A stretch of 64,000 nucleotides of DNA, taken from assembly GCF_014701235.1 (NCBI RefSeq), contig NZ_AP022873.1, forward strand, positions 2,170,001 to 2,234,000, given 5' to 3'. This DNA is from Dissulfurispira thermophila (GTDB lineage: Bacteria; Nitrospirota; Thermodesulfovibrionia; Thermodesulfovibrionales; Dissulfurispiraceae). Shown piece by piece: positions 27,430-35,655 of the stretch (positions are counted from its first letter, which is position 1; each line of letters opens with the position of its first letter). The position numbers and the translations under genes are program-made. Below the pieces are notes generated by a model. That model was not told the origin of the DNA. It did not search any database and saw only the letters and a program-made list of their open reading frames with translations.

Positions 27430-28833
27430 ATGAGCTATTATGATGCGATTAATTATTTATACAGCCTTCAAAAATATGGCATCAAGCTTGGCATTGAAAA
27501 AACAAAGACAATATTATCACAATTAGGGAATCCACATAAAGATTTCTCTTCTATACATATTGCCGGTACAAATGGAAAAGGTTCTGTATCAGCAATGATT
27601 GCCTCGATTTTAGCAGCACATGGTTTTAAGGTCGGCTTGTTCACATCGCCTCATCTTGTTAGTTTTACAGAAAGGATAAAAATTAATAATCACCAGATTT
27701 CAGAATCAGATGTAGTAAGCCTGACAGAAGAAATAAAAGAACGGATTTTAGACCAGCGGGAAGGTACTACTGCGATACTGCGATACTGCGATACTGCTCC
27801 CACATTTTTTGAATTTGTTACTGCAATGGCATTTCTGTATTTCTCAAGGAATAATGTAGATTGGGCAGTAATAGAGACAGGCATGGGGGGAAGGCTTGAT
27901 GCTACAAATATAATTATACCCAAAGTTTCTGTTATAACAAAGATAGGATATGATCATAAAGAATTTCTTGGAGAAACATTAACAGCCATAGCAAGCGAGA
28001 AAGCTGGAATAATAAAATCAGAAATCCCTGTTGTTTCTGCATATCAGGAAAAAGAAGCAGAAGATGTGATTATAAAGGTTGCAAAAGAAAAATCATCTCC
28101 ATTCTTTATATATGGAAAAGATTTTAGCGGTAAACTAAAATCATCAGATATTAAAGGGATTACATTTGACTATTTAGATAATTCACATATAATTACAGAC
28201 TTGCATACTCCTTTAGCAGGAGAACACCAACTCTTTAATGCTTGTGTAGCAGTAAAAGCTACAATGACTGCACTACAAAGAACTCCATTGCACATAGACC
28301 TTTTAAAAGATGGTCTTGCTGCTACAGAATGGCATGGACGGCTTGAAATAGTAAGCAAAGAACCATTGATAATGATTGACGGTGCTCACAATCCCGATGC
28401 TGCAAAAGCACTCTCAGAATTCATAAAAAAATATTTGAATGATTATAAAATTATCCTTATAATCGGTATAATGTCAGATAAAGATATGCAAGGTATCATG
28501 TCTCCTCTCTTGCCACTTGCATCTAAAATAATATTTACTGCTCCGAACTACGGTAGGGCTGCATCCCCTGAAAACCTTGCTGGGATAGCCTTACAAATGG
28601 GATTTTCTTCAATGGTGGCAAATTCTGTGAAAGAGGCTATTGACATGGCAAAGGAGTTAGTCAATCGTCAAGGGTTAAGCATCAAGAGTCAAACAATGAC
28701 AGAAGTTAGAAGTCAGAGCATTATGCACAACGTTCAACTTATTCTAATCACTGGTTCTTTCTATACTATAGGAGAAGCTTTGGAAATACTCGGTGAAAAA
28801 GCAACTCTCGGAAGCCTGAGGGAAACGGTATGA
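27430..28833 (+). CDS. folC: FolC, dihydrofolate/folylpolyglutamate synthase
   Basis: A 467-residue Mur-ligase-family enzyme that adds glutamate to dihydropteroate or folates. The P-loop is HIAGTNGKGSVSAMIASIL, the substrate region GLFTSPHLVSFTERI, and ETGMGGRLDATN and DGAHNPDAAKAL are also family motifs. Two repeat insertions are in frame: an octamer array around residues 114-123 and a heptamer array around 410-430. The protein is somewhat longer than typical because of them. The end overlaps lptD by 4 bp. Confidence 0.95.
   Translation: MSYYDAINYLYSLQKYGIKLGIEKTKTILSQLGNPHKDFSSIHIAGTNGKGSVSAMIASILAAHGFKVGLFTSPHLVSFTERIKINNHQISESDVVSLTEEIKERILDQREGTTAILRYCDTAPTFFEFVTAMAFLYFSRNNVDWAVIETGMGGRLDATNIIIPKVSVITKIGYDHKEFLGETLTAIASEKAGIIKSEIPVVSAYQEKEAEDVIIKVAKEKSSPFFIYGKDFSGKLKSSDIKGITFDYLDNSHIITDLHTPLAGEHQLFNACVAVKATMTALQRTPLHIDLLKDGLAATEWHGRLEIVSKEPLIMIDGAHNPDAAKALSEFIKKYLNDYKIILIIGIMSDKDMQGIMSPLLPLASKIIFTAPNYGRAASPENLAGIALQMGFSSMVANSVKEAIDMAKELVNRQGLSIKSQTMTEVRSQSIMHNVQLILITGSFYTIGEALEILGEKATLGSLRETV
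27771..27797. repeat. Octamer array (TGCGATAC x3) in folC
   Basis: TGCGATAC is repeated three times perfectly, followed by TGC. It encodes AILRYCDTA, a loop before helix TFFEFVTAM. The period is 8 bp, unlike most arrays here. Confidence 0.92.
28657..28719. repeat. Degenerate heptamer array near the folC 3' end
   Basis: Nine units in constant 7-bp phase (TTAGTCA, ATCGTCA, AGGGTTA, AGCATCA, AGAGTCA, AACAATG, ACAGAAG, TTAGAAG, TCAGAGC). They encode a hydrophilic stretch, NRQGLSIKSQTMTEVRSQS, before the last strand of the protein. Confidence 0.75.
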
Positions 28834-30845
28834 GATGGGCGAGAGGCTATAGGCAAAAGGCTATAGGGGATTATTTACTGTTTCTCACCTTTATCCTATT
28901 GCCTATTGCCTATTGCCTATTGCCTGCCTCAATTTGGGCTACCACAATTACAGCAGACCATCTCGAACACTTCAAAGACGAAGATAAGTATGTGGCAACA
29001 GGCAATGTAAGAATAGAGGGAGAAGATTCTGTATTGATTGCTGACAGAGCCGTCTTATATCAAAAAACATCTGACGCAGAGGCAATCGGAAATGTAATTT
29101 ATGAAGACAACGAGACATTCATAAACACAGAAAAGGCAGAACTAAATATAAAAACTAAAACAGGCAAGCTATACAATGCCCTCATTTTCTTCAAAAAGGG
29201 AAATTACTGGATCAATGGCAACAATGTATCAAAAATAAAAGAAGACCACTATTACGCAGATAGTGCAACATTCACAACCTGTGATGCTGATGCATCTTCA
29301 AATCCTGACTGGTGTTTTAAAGGAAGTAATGTCGATATAGTGATAGGCAAAAAATTTACTGCACAGAATGTAACATACAGGGTTAAGGGAGTGCCTGTTT
29401 TGTATTCTCCATATATGTGGGCTCCTGTGAAAACAGAACGAGAAACAGGTTTCTTATTTCCTGTTATTGGCAGTAGTTCAAGAAAGGGCTTTCAGTTTAG
29501 TCCTGCATTTTTCTGGGCAATAGATGAAAATAAGGATGCAACCTTTTATCTCGATTACTACAGTAATCGTGGAATAGGAAAAGGTGTTGAGTATAGATAC
29601 CTCGATTTCTACGATAGAGGAAGATGGTATATTTACCACCTTAAAGACAGTGAACTAAAAAAAACATTCTATGAATTTAAAGGCACGCATGAACAGGAGT
29701 TAGGTGATATAAAAGGATATGTTGACATAAACTATGTGAATCAAGAGGACTTTTACAAGGAATATGGTTATAAAAAAAACTTGAGGATCCAGAGATTCCT
29801 TCAGTCATCTGGAGAAGTTACCCTGCCTCTTCAGAATGCCCGCTTCTATCTTCTGGGGCAGCAGTGGATAGACCTTAAAGAAGGGCATAGCGCAGTGCCC
29901 AAAAGACTGCCTGAAATCGGATATGTAATTAATCCTGTGAACATAGGTCCTCTAATGTTCACAATGAATTCAAGCATTGCAAATTTTTACAGGCAAAGAG
30001 ACGAAAAAGGACAGCGCATGGACATTAATCCCACAGTTTCATATTCATTCGGAGAAACAGTCCCGATATTTCAGTCTCTATCTCTAAGAGAAACTGCTTA
30101 TAATCTCGAAAATGCACCATCTTATAAGTCATCTGCACATAGAGAAACCTTCCAATACAAGGCAAATGCATTAACAAGATTCATTAAACGTTATGAGTCA
30201 TTTACACATGTTATAGAACCTTCTGTTTCTTATACCTTTATCCCAGAGACTCATTCATTACCACTTTTTGATTCAACAGAACTGTTCGACAAGACTTCTA
30301 TCGCAACCTTTTCAATATATAACAGTCTTGCATTTAGGCATCTTACTCTTTCAGCAAGTCTGTCTCAGTCTTTAAACTTTAATGCTGGTGACAGACCTTT
30401 GTCACTCACAACGATAAATGCAGCAATGAGTGGTCCGTTCAGTCTGAATTTTGACATGACATATGACCCTAATAAAGGGAGAGCTGAAACAGTCAACTCT
30501 TCAGTCGGTTTTACTATAATAGATAAAACATCAATAAGCTTTGGAGAAAGGTATACCAATGTAGACGAAAGATATTATTACACATTTGGAGTCAATTCTG
30601 TTATCTCTAAGAAATGGTCTGCAAATGCAAATATAGTATATGATTCGCAGGCAGGTCTGAGAGATTCCTCTGCAAGTGTCATATACACAGAGCAGTGCTG
30701 GGCAGTCAATATATCAGCAATAAGAAGACCCGGTGATAACAAAAGACCTGCAGAGTATGGATTTATGCTATTAATTGAATTAAAAGGAGTTGGTCAGCCA
30801 ATCAGACTATATCAATACCAAACGCATTCAACGCCGAGTAGTTGA
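28830..30845 (+). CDS. lptD: LptD, LPS-assembly outer membrane protein
   Basis: A 671-residue outer-membrane beta-barrel that inserts LPS into the outer leaflet with LptE. The periplasmic OstA-like domain (about 38-190; e.g. GNVRIEGEDSVLIADRAVLY) is followed by LPTD-type barrel strands, with typical MWAPVKTERETGFLFPVIGSS. Cys residues (150s-160s and near the C-terminus, EQCWAV) could form the disulfides known in LptD. Signal peptide residues 6-33 are encoded by an inverted heptamer array, with probable cleavage after SIWA (residue 37). It starts within the folC stop region. Confidence 0.94.
   Translation: MRWARGYRQKAIGDYLLFLTFILLPIAYCLLPASIWATTITADHLEHFKDEDKYVATGNVRIEGEDSVLIADRAVLYQKTSDAEAIGNVIYEDNETFINTEKAELNIKTKTGKLYNALIFFKKGNYWINGNNVSKIKEDHYYADSATFTTCDADASSNPDWCFKGSNVDIVIGKKFTAQNVTYRVKGVPVLYSPYMWAPVKTERETGFLFPVIGSSSRKGFQFSPAFFWAIDENKDATFYLDYYSNRGIGKGVEYRYLDFYDRGRWYIYHLKDSELKKTFYEFKGTHEQELGDIKGYVDINYVNQEDFYKEYGYKKNLRIQRFLQSSGEVTLPLQNARFYLLGQQWIDLKEGHSAVPKRLPEIGYVINPVNIGPLMFTMNSSIANFYRQRDEKGQRMDINPTVSYSFGETVPIFQSLSLRETAYNLENAPSYKSSAHRETFQYKANALTRFIKRYESFTHVIEPSVSYTFIPETHSLPLFDSTELFDKTSIATFSIYNSLAFRHLTLSASLSQSLNFNAGDRPLSLTTINAAMSGPFSLNFDMTYDPNKGRAETVNSSVGFTIIDKTSISFGERYTNVDERYYYTFGVNSVISKKWSANANIVYDSQAGLRDSSASVIYTEQCWAVNISAIRRPGDNKRPAEYGFMLLIELKGVGQPIRLYQYQTHSTPSS
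28845..28928. repeat. Inverted heptamer arrays encoding the lptD signal peptide
   Basis: The left array is GGCTATA, GGCAAAA, GGCTATA. The right array in the same 7-bp phase is TCCTATT, then GCCTATT three times, then GCCTGCC. The two halves are reverse complements and could pair as a long hairpin. Left codons give the basic N-region; right codons give the repeating hydrophobic PIAYCLL core. The element is 84 bp (12 units). Confidence 0.92.
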
Positions 30846-30848
30846 TTG

Positions 30849-31748
30849 ATGCAAGATTTAAATTTAATGAACATAATTATAAATCTCAATAAAGATTATG
30901 GTATTACATCGCATGATGCTGTCACTTCTGTAAAAAAACTTTTCAAGGTCAGAAAGGCAGGTCATGCAGGAACGCTTGATCCGATTGCAACAGGTGTCCT
31001 CCTTATCTGCCTGAATGAAGCAACAAAGATTTCTCCTTTTCTTTCTAATATGGACAAGGAATACATTATGACTACAAAGTTAGGTGAAACTACTGACACA
31101 TACGACACCGAGGGCAGGGTAATCAGAAAAGTTCAAAGTTCACATCTGAATGTCCAAATAAAAGAAATAAAAGAGATTATTCAGAGATTCATAGGCGAGA
31201 TAGAGCAAGTGCCTCCAATGTACTCTGCAATAAAGGTTTCAGGGGAACCCCTTTATAAATTAGCCAGAAAGGGCATTGAAATCGAAAGAAGACCACGGAA
31301 AGTAATCATCAACTCTATAGAGATTATAAGCTTTAAATCACCATTCCTTAAATTGAAGGTATCATGCTCAAAAGGTACATATATGCGCTCATTGTGCAAT
31401 GACATTGGTAATGCCATTGGTGTGGGCGCACACATGGTAGAACTTATTCGCACTAAAATAGGACATTTTCATATAGAGAATTCAGCAAAGATAAGCGAGT
31501 TGCCTCATAAAATCCATGCGATGTATTCGATTGATTCAGCATTGAATTACCTGCCTGAGATAATATTAGAGGGAGATAATTTAAGAAAGGCAAAAAATGG
31601 AAATCCGATTACTTATGTGTCAGATTCACCCATTCACCAATTCACCCATTCACCATTTATTAGGCTGAAAAATCCTGAAGGAAGACTCTTTGGAATTGGA
31701 AAAGTTTTAAGAAATTCAATTAAGATAGAAAGACTGCTTAAACTATAA
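30849..31748 (+). CDS. truB: TruB, tRNA pseudouridine-55 synthase
   Basis: About 299 residues. TruB makes pseudouridine 55 in the T-loop of most tRNAs. Motif II with the catalytic Asp is GHAGTLDPIATGVLLICL, and IEQVPPMYSAIKVSGEPLYKLARKG is also typical. Three starts are close together: TTG 30846, ATG 30849 and ATG 30870 (MNIIINLNKDYG); the last fits family alignment best. An octamer array sits around residues 259-270, before the C-terminal PUA-like part. Confidence 0.95.
   Translation: MQDLNLMNIIINLNKDYGITSHDAVTSVKKLFKVRKAGHAGTLDPIATGVLLICLNEATKISPFLSNMDKEYIMTTKLGETTDTYDTEGRVIRKVQSSHLNVQIKEIKEIIQRFIGEIEQVPPMYSAIKVSGEPLYKLARKGIEIERRPRKVIINSIEIISFKSPFLKLKVSCSKGTYMRSLCNDIGNAIGVGAHMVELIRTKIGHFHIENSAKISELPHKIHAMYSIDSALNYLPEIILEGDNLRKAKNGNPITYVSDSPIHQFTHSPFIRLKNPEGRLFGIGKVLRNSIKIERLLKL
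31624..31655. repeat. Octamer array (ATTCACCC/ATTCACCA) in truB
   Basis: Four 8-bp units alternate ATTCACCC and ATTCACCA. They encode SPIHQFTHSPF in a loop near the C-terminus of TruB. Confidence 0.92.
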
Positions 31749-31761
31749 ATATGGAGGCACT

Positions 31762-33057
31762 ATGATACCAAGATATACACGCACTGAAATGGGAAGACTC
31801 TGGGAGCCTGAAAACAGATTCCAGAAATGGCTTGATGTAGAAATAGCAGTATGTGAGGCATGGGCAGAATTAGGAGAAATTCCTGAAGACGCCTTAATTG
31901 CAATAAAAAGAAAAGCAAGGTTTGATATAGCACGAATCGATGAAATTGAAAAGACAGTAAAACATGATGTTATTGCATTTTTGACATCAGTTTCAGAGTT
32001 TGTAGGACCTGAATCGCGATTCATACACAAAGGGCTCACATCATCAGATGTAGTAGATACAGCTCTTTCAATTCTCATGAGAGAGGCAGCAGACATTATT
32101 ATAAAAGACATTAAAGAATTGATGGACATTTTAAAAGAACAGGCATTTAGATATAAAAATACTCCTTGCATAGGCAGGAGCCATGGGGTCCATGCTGAAC
32201 CAATGACTTTTGGCCTTAAATTTGCCCTCTGGTATGAAGATGCAAAGAGAAGCCTGAGACGAATAGAGACTGCAAAAGAAGTTATAAGCATCGGCAAACT
32301 CTCAGGTGCAGTAGGAACTTTTTCAAATGTCCCAACAAAACTGGAAGAAATAGTCTGCAAAAAGCTTGGGCTTAAACCAGAGCCAGTAGCCACACAAGTA
32401 GTTCAAAGAGACAGGCATGCAGAGTATATGACTACCCTTGCCCTTATTGCAGCATGTGTCGAAAAAATAGCCACTGAGATAAGACACCTGCAGAGAACAG
32501 AGGTATTAGAGGCTGAAGAGCCTTTCAGTGAAGGACAAAAAGGTTCATCTGCAATGCCTCATAAGAGGAATCCTGTTGGATGTGAAAACCTTTCTGGCCT
32601 TGCAAGAATTGTTCGTTCCAATGCAATTGCTGCAATAGAAAATATTGCACTCTGGCATGAGAGGGATATATCCCATTCTTCTGTTGAAAGGGTTATCATC
32701 CCTGACAGCACAATACTCGTTGACTATATGTTGAACAGATTAAAAGGGATACTGAAAGACATGCATGTATATCCTGAACGAATGAAGGCAAATATGGATA
32801 AGAGCTACGGCCTTTATAATTCCCAGAGGGTTATGCTCGCCCTTACAGGAAAGGGCTTAAGTCGTGAAGATGCATATGCAATAGTGCAAAAAAATGCCAT
32901 GAAGAGTTGGAAAGATGGTGTGAGTTTTATGGAACTTCTTAAAGAAGACCCTGAAATTACAAAATACCTCTCGCATAATGAGATAAAAGAAATATTCAAC
33001 CTAAATTATTATTTAAGAAATGTAGATTACATATTCAGCAGGGTGTTTAAGATGTGA
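31762..33057 (+). CDS. purB: PurB, adenylosuccinate lyase
   Basis: A 431-residue fumarase-fold lyase for two steps of purine synthesis (SAICAR to AICAR and adenylosuccinate to AMP). The signature loop is GQKGSSAMPHKRNPVGCENLSG. The catalytic His is in GRSHGVHAEPMTFG, and the early GLTSSDVVDTALS is also conserved. The SD is GGAGG, 9 bp before the ATG. Its 3' end is overlapped by 31 bp by the decayed kinase fragment on the other strand. Confidence 0.97.
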   Translation: MIPRYTRTEMGRLWEPENRFQKWLDVEIAVCEAWAELGEIPEDALIAIKRKARFDIARIDEIEKTVKHDVIAFLTSVSEFVGPESRFIHKGLTSSDVVDTALSILMREAADIIIKDIKELMDILKEQAFRYKNTPCIGRSHGVHAEPMTFGLKFALWYEDAKRSLRRIETAKEVISIGKLSGAVGTFSNVPTKLEEIVCKKLGLKPEPVATQVVQRDRHAEYMTTLALIAACVEKIATEIRHLQRTEVLEAEEPFSEGQKGSSAMPHKRNPVGCENLSGLARIVRSNAIAAIENIALWHERDISHSSVERVIIPDSTILVDYMLNRLKGILKDMHVYPERMKANMDKSYGLYNSQRVMLALTGKGLSREDAYAIVQKNAMKSWKDGVSFMELLKEDPEITKYLSHNEIKEIFNLNYYLRNVDYIFSRVFKM

Positions 33058-33518
33058 TTTATGGCTTTAAAACAACTTTTATTTCCTCTCTGCTTAGTAG
33101 TGAAATAGGGATCAAATATCTTCTGTAAATTTTTCCTTGGTATGCCATGCCCTTGATCTTCTATAGAAATCTTTATATATTTCCCTTCCCTCAAAGGAAG
33201 ACCATCTTTTGTGCTAATATGTGTATTTTCAGCATTAATCTTAATTGTTCCGCCTCGCGGCATGGCTTCTTTTGCATTTATAATTAGATTATGAAATACT
33301 CGACTCATCTGTCCTTTATCAACATCTACAAACCATAGGTTATCGGGCATAAAAACCTCACAGTTTGCCTTAAAATCAGTTGGGGTAAGGTTTGCTGCAT
33401 CTTTTATGATTTCATTAATAGAAGTTACTTTCTTTACAGGCTCTCCAATTTTTGCAAAAGTAAATAGCTGATGCGTTAAGTCCTTTGCAAGTCGAGATGC
33501 CTTTTCTGCTATTGTCAA
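33027..33518 (-). pseudogene. Histidine-kinase fragment (dimerisation helix and half HATPase domain)
   Basis: A 163-codon fragment similar to the part of a sensor kinase after the phosphorylated His: ASRLAKDLTHQLFTFAKIGEPVKK, then N-box NLIINAKEAMPRGGTIKI, G1 SIEDQGHGIPRKNLQKIFDPYFTTKQRG. After FTTKQRG the required GTGLGL (G2 box) is missing and replaced by unrelated residues that run into the purB 3' end. The H-box is also absent. It begins with TTG overlapping the stop of the CBS gene upstream, so the two may be parts of one former CBS-kinase gene joined by a deletion with frameshift. Confidence 0.8.
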
Positions 33519-34129
33519 ACTCTCAAATACCTTAAACTATCTATATCCACACCAGCCCTGAACAGACGTACAACATCGCGTTCGGTCAATATACCAACAG
33601 GACTTCTGTCCTTCTCAACAACTATGCAACTGATAGAATATTCTGCCATCTTTGATATAGCGTTTCTGAGCAGAAAATTTCTCTCGACAGTCACAACATT
33701 CTTTGTCATGATCCTTGATATATTTTTTATCTCAACAAAATACTCAAGTCCCAGATTTTTCATGATATCAGACTGTGTAATCACTCCTGCAAGCTCACCA
33801 TTTGAATCCACGATAATCAAATGTCTTATCCTATTTATTTCCAGCAAACTGTACGCCTCGTATATATTTGTATCAATATTTGCGGTAATTGGTTGCACTG
33901 TCATCAGTTTCCCTATTTCTGTACTATCCAGATGATTTTGACGATGCACTGCAACAACAAAGTCTCGCTCTGTAAAAATACCAACTGGTTTCTTACCCTG
34001 AACAACTACAATACAGCTTATTTTATTTTTTTCCATAAGAGAGGCAGCTTCTGAAACAGACACATCAGGAGTAACTGATATGACATTAGAGGTAAAAATT
34101 TTTCTTATAGATTTATCCTTCATTGCCAT
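33515..34129 (-). CDS. CBS-domain protein (three CBS modules), probably truncated
   Basis: A 204-residue protein with CBS modules at about 8-62 (IRKIFTSNVISVTPDVSVSEA), 72-128 (IGKLMTVQPITANIDTN) and 137-195 (ISRIMTKNVVTVERNFLL). CBS modules normally pair, binding adenosyl ligands, so an odd third one and an abrupt end (FRAGVDIDSLRYLRV) suggest that a fourth CBS and further domains are lost. The gene overlaps the kinase fragment by 4 bp in another frame. A plausible ancestor is a CBS-PAS-kinase. Function is now uncertain. Confidence 0.75.
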   Translation of the reverse strand: MAMKDKSIRKIFTSNVISVTPDVSVSEAASLMEKNKISCIVVVQGKKPVGIFTERDFVVAVHRQNHLDSTEIGKLMTVQPITANIDTNIYEAYSLLEINRIRHLIIVDSNGELAGVITQSDIMKNLGLEYFVEIKNISRIMTKNVVTVERNFLLRNAISKMAEYSISCIVVEKDRSPVGILTERDVVRLFRAGVDIDSLRYLRV

Positions 34130-34226
34130 CTATAATCTATATTATTTATGGCTATTATATCAAATGATATTTTTACCTGCAGCTTTACTTTTTATCGATT
34201 TTTCCTGTATTCTTTTAGATTACAAT

Positions 34227-34880
34227 ATGATCGACCTGCATACACATAGCATATTTAGCGATGGAGAACTTATCCCTGCAGAACTCGTAAGAAGGGCATT
34301 TACAATGGGATATGAGGCCATTGCTATTACAGACCACATGGACCATTCAAATATTGACCTTATAATCCCAAGGATTGTCAAGGCAGTAAATAAAATAAGG
34401 GACTACACTCCGATAAATGTCTTGCCGGGAGCAGAAATAACGCATGTCCCTCCGCCATTGATACCTGATATAGTAAAAGAAGCAAGAAAGCTCGGTGCTA
34501 AAATAGTTGTAGTACATGGAGAGTCTATTGTAGAGCCTGTTAAAGAAGGCACTAACAGGGCTGCTATAGAGGCAGATGCAGATATACTCGCACATCCAGG
34601 TTTGATTACATATGATGATCTCCTTTTTGCAAAAGAGAAAAAAGTTACCCTTGAAATCACTGCCCGGAAAGGTCACAGCCTTTCTAATGGCTATGTGGCA
34701 AAATTGGCAATGCAGCTTGGTATTCCACTAACAATAAATACTGACGCTCATTCTCCATCAGATCTCATAACAAAAGACTTTGCACATCAGATACTGCTAT
34801 CTGCAGGCATTGATAATAAAACAATAGAGTCTATATTTAATCATGCAAGAAAACTTGTTGAAAGAGCACATGGAGGTTAA
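34227..34880 (+). CDS. PHP-domain phosphoesterase
   Basis: About 217 residues, starting at MIDLHTHSIFSDGELIPAEL (34227). The longer frame from 34080 would overlap the divergent CBS gene and add an unlikely hydrophobic leader. PHP metal-binding residues are visible: DLHTHS, AITDHMD, GAEITH, VVVHGES, ILAHPGLIT and NTDAHSPSDL. Relatives include histidinol phosphatases and other small phosphoesterases; the substrate cannot be decided. The TPR gene follows 3 bp downstream. Confidence 0.87.
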   Translation: MIDLHTHSIFSDGELIPAELVRRAFTMGYEAIAITDHMDHSNIDLIIPRIVKAVNKIRDYTPINVLPGAEITHVPPPLIPDIVKEARKLGAKIVVVHGESIVEPVKEGTNRAAIEADADILAHPGLITYDDLLFAKEKKVTLEITARKGHSLSNGYVAKLAMQLGIPLTINTDAHSPSDLITKDFAHQILLSAGIDNKTIESIFNHARKLVERAHGG

Positions 34881-34883
34881 TAT

Positions 34884-35570
34884 ATGCCAAAACCAATAAA
34901 GAAACGTACCGAGAAAAAAATTACTACCACAGAAGAAAATTTAAAAGAAACAGTGGGCGACATAAGACAGCGATTAAAGCAAAGACAGCGCACCCTGATC
35001 TATGCTTTCACTATTTTCATTGCACTGACAATATCAATTACAGGTTTTGTTGTATATAAAAAGACTTCTTCAGATAGAGCAGCAGAACTCGAGTTAGAGG
35101 GATATAGATTATTCTATGGAGACTACAATACTCAAATCATTCCATCTGCAGAAAGGTACAAAAGGGCACTTGAGATATTCAAAAAATCTTATACATCAAG
35201 GAAAAAATCAGATGTTCTCTTGTACATTGCAAACTGCTATTACGAATTAGGAAACTATGACGAATCAATTAAGACACTTAAAGAGCTTGTCAACCAGTTC
35301 TCAGATCCAAAAATTCTTTCCCTCGCCTATTATAAGATGAGCTTTGCATATATTAAAAAAGGGGATATGAGCAGTGCTATTGATTCACTAAATAATATCC
35401 TTAATATCAAGGATATTCCTCTTCAAGACATGGCATTGCTTGAAACAGCAAAAATGCTTGAACTATCAGGAAAAACTGAAGATGCTAAAAATAAATATAA
35501 GGAGCTAATAAACAAATTCCCAAAATCAGCTTTATTGAATGAAGCAAGGGCCAGGCTAGAGAATTCATAA
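34884..35570 (+). CDS. Membrane-anchored TPR protein (YfgM-like)
   Basis: A 228-residue protein with a basic N-terminus, one transmembrane helix (about 38-58, LIYAFTIFIALTISITGFVVY) and TPR repeats in the remaining, probably periplasmic, part (for example LLYIANCYYELGNYDESIKTL and YYKMSFAYIKKGDMSSAID). The layout resembles YfgM/ancillary SecYEG proteins, but orthology is not shown. It converges with the lytic transglycosylase gene. Confidence 0.75.
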   Translation: MPKPIKKRTEKKITTTEENLKETVGDIRQRLKQRQRTLIYAFTIFIALTISITGFVVYKKTSSDRAAELELEGYRLFYGDYNTQIIPSAERYKRALEIFKKSYTSRKKSDVLLYIANCYYELGNYDESIKTLKELVNQFSDPKILSLAYYKMSFAYIKKGDMSSAIDSLNNILNIKDIPLQDMALLETAKMLELSGKTEDAKNKYKELINKFPKSALLNEARARLENS

Positions 35571-35655
35571 ATCATGTATTGACCGCAAACGGAAAGCAAC
35601 GACTTTTAAAGGCTTTAAAATAGACCTACTATATAGAGCCTTGTGTAATCTGAGA

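Noticed and set aside
33027-33518. Functional short histidine kinase
   Set aside because: The H-box and the G2 ATP-binding box are missing, so it cannot be active.
34080-34226. Longer N-terminus of the PHP protein
   Set aside because: It would overlap the divergent CBS gene and precede the family start MIDLHTHS, which has a good ATG.
35571-35655. Terminator between the TPR gene and the lytic transglycosylase gene
   Set aside because: The small palindrome AGATT-A-AATCT has a one-base loop and cannot form a usable hairpin.
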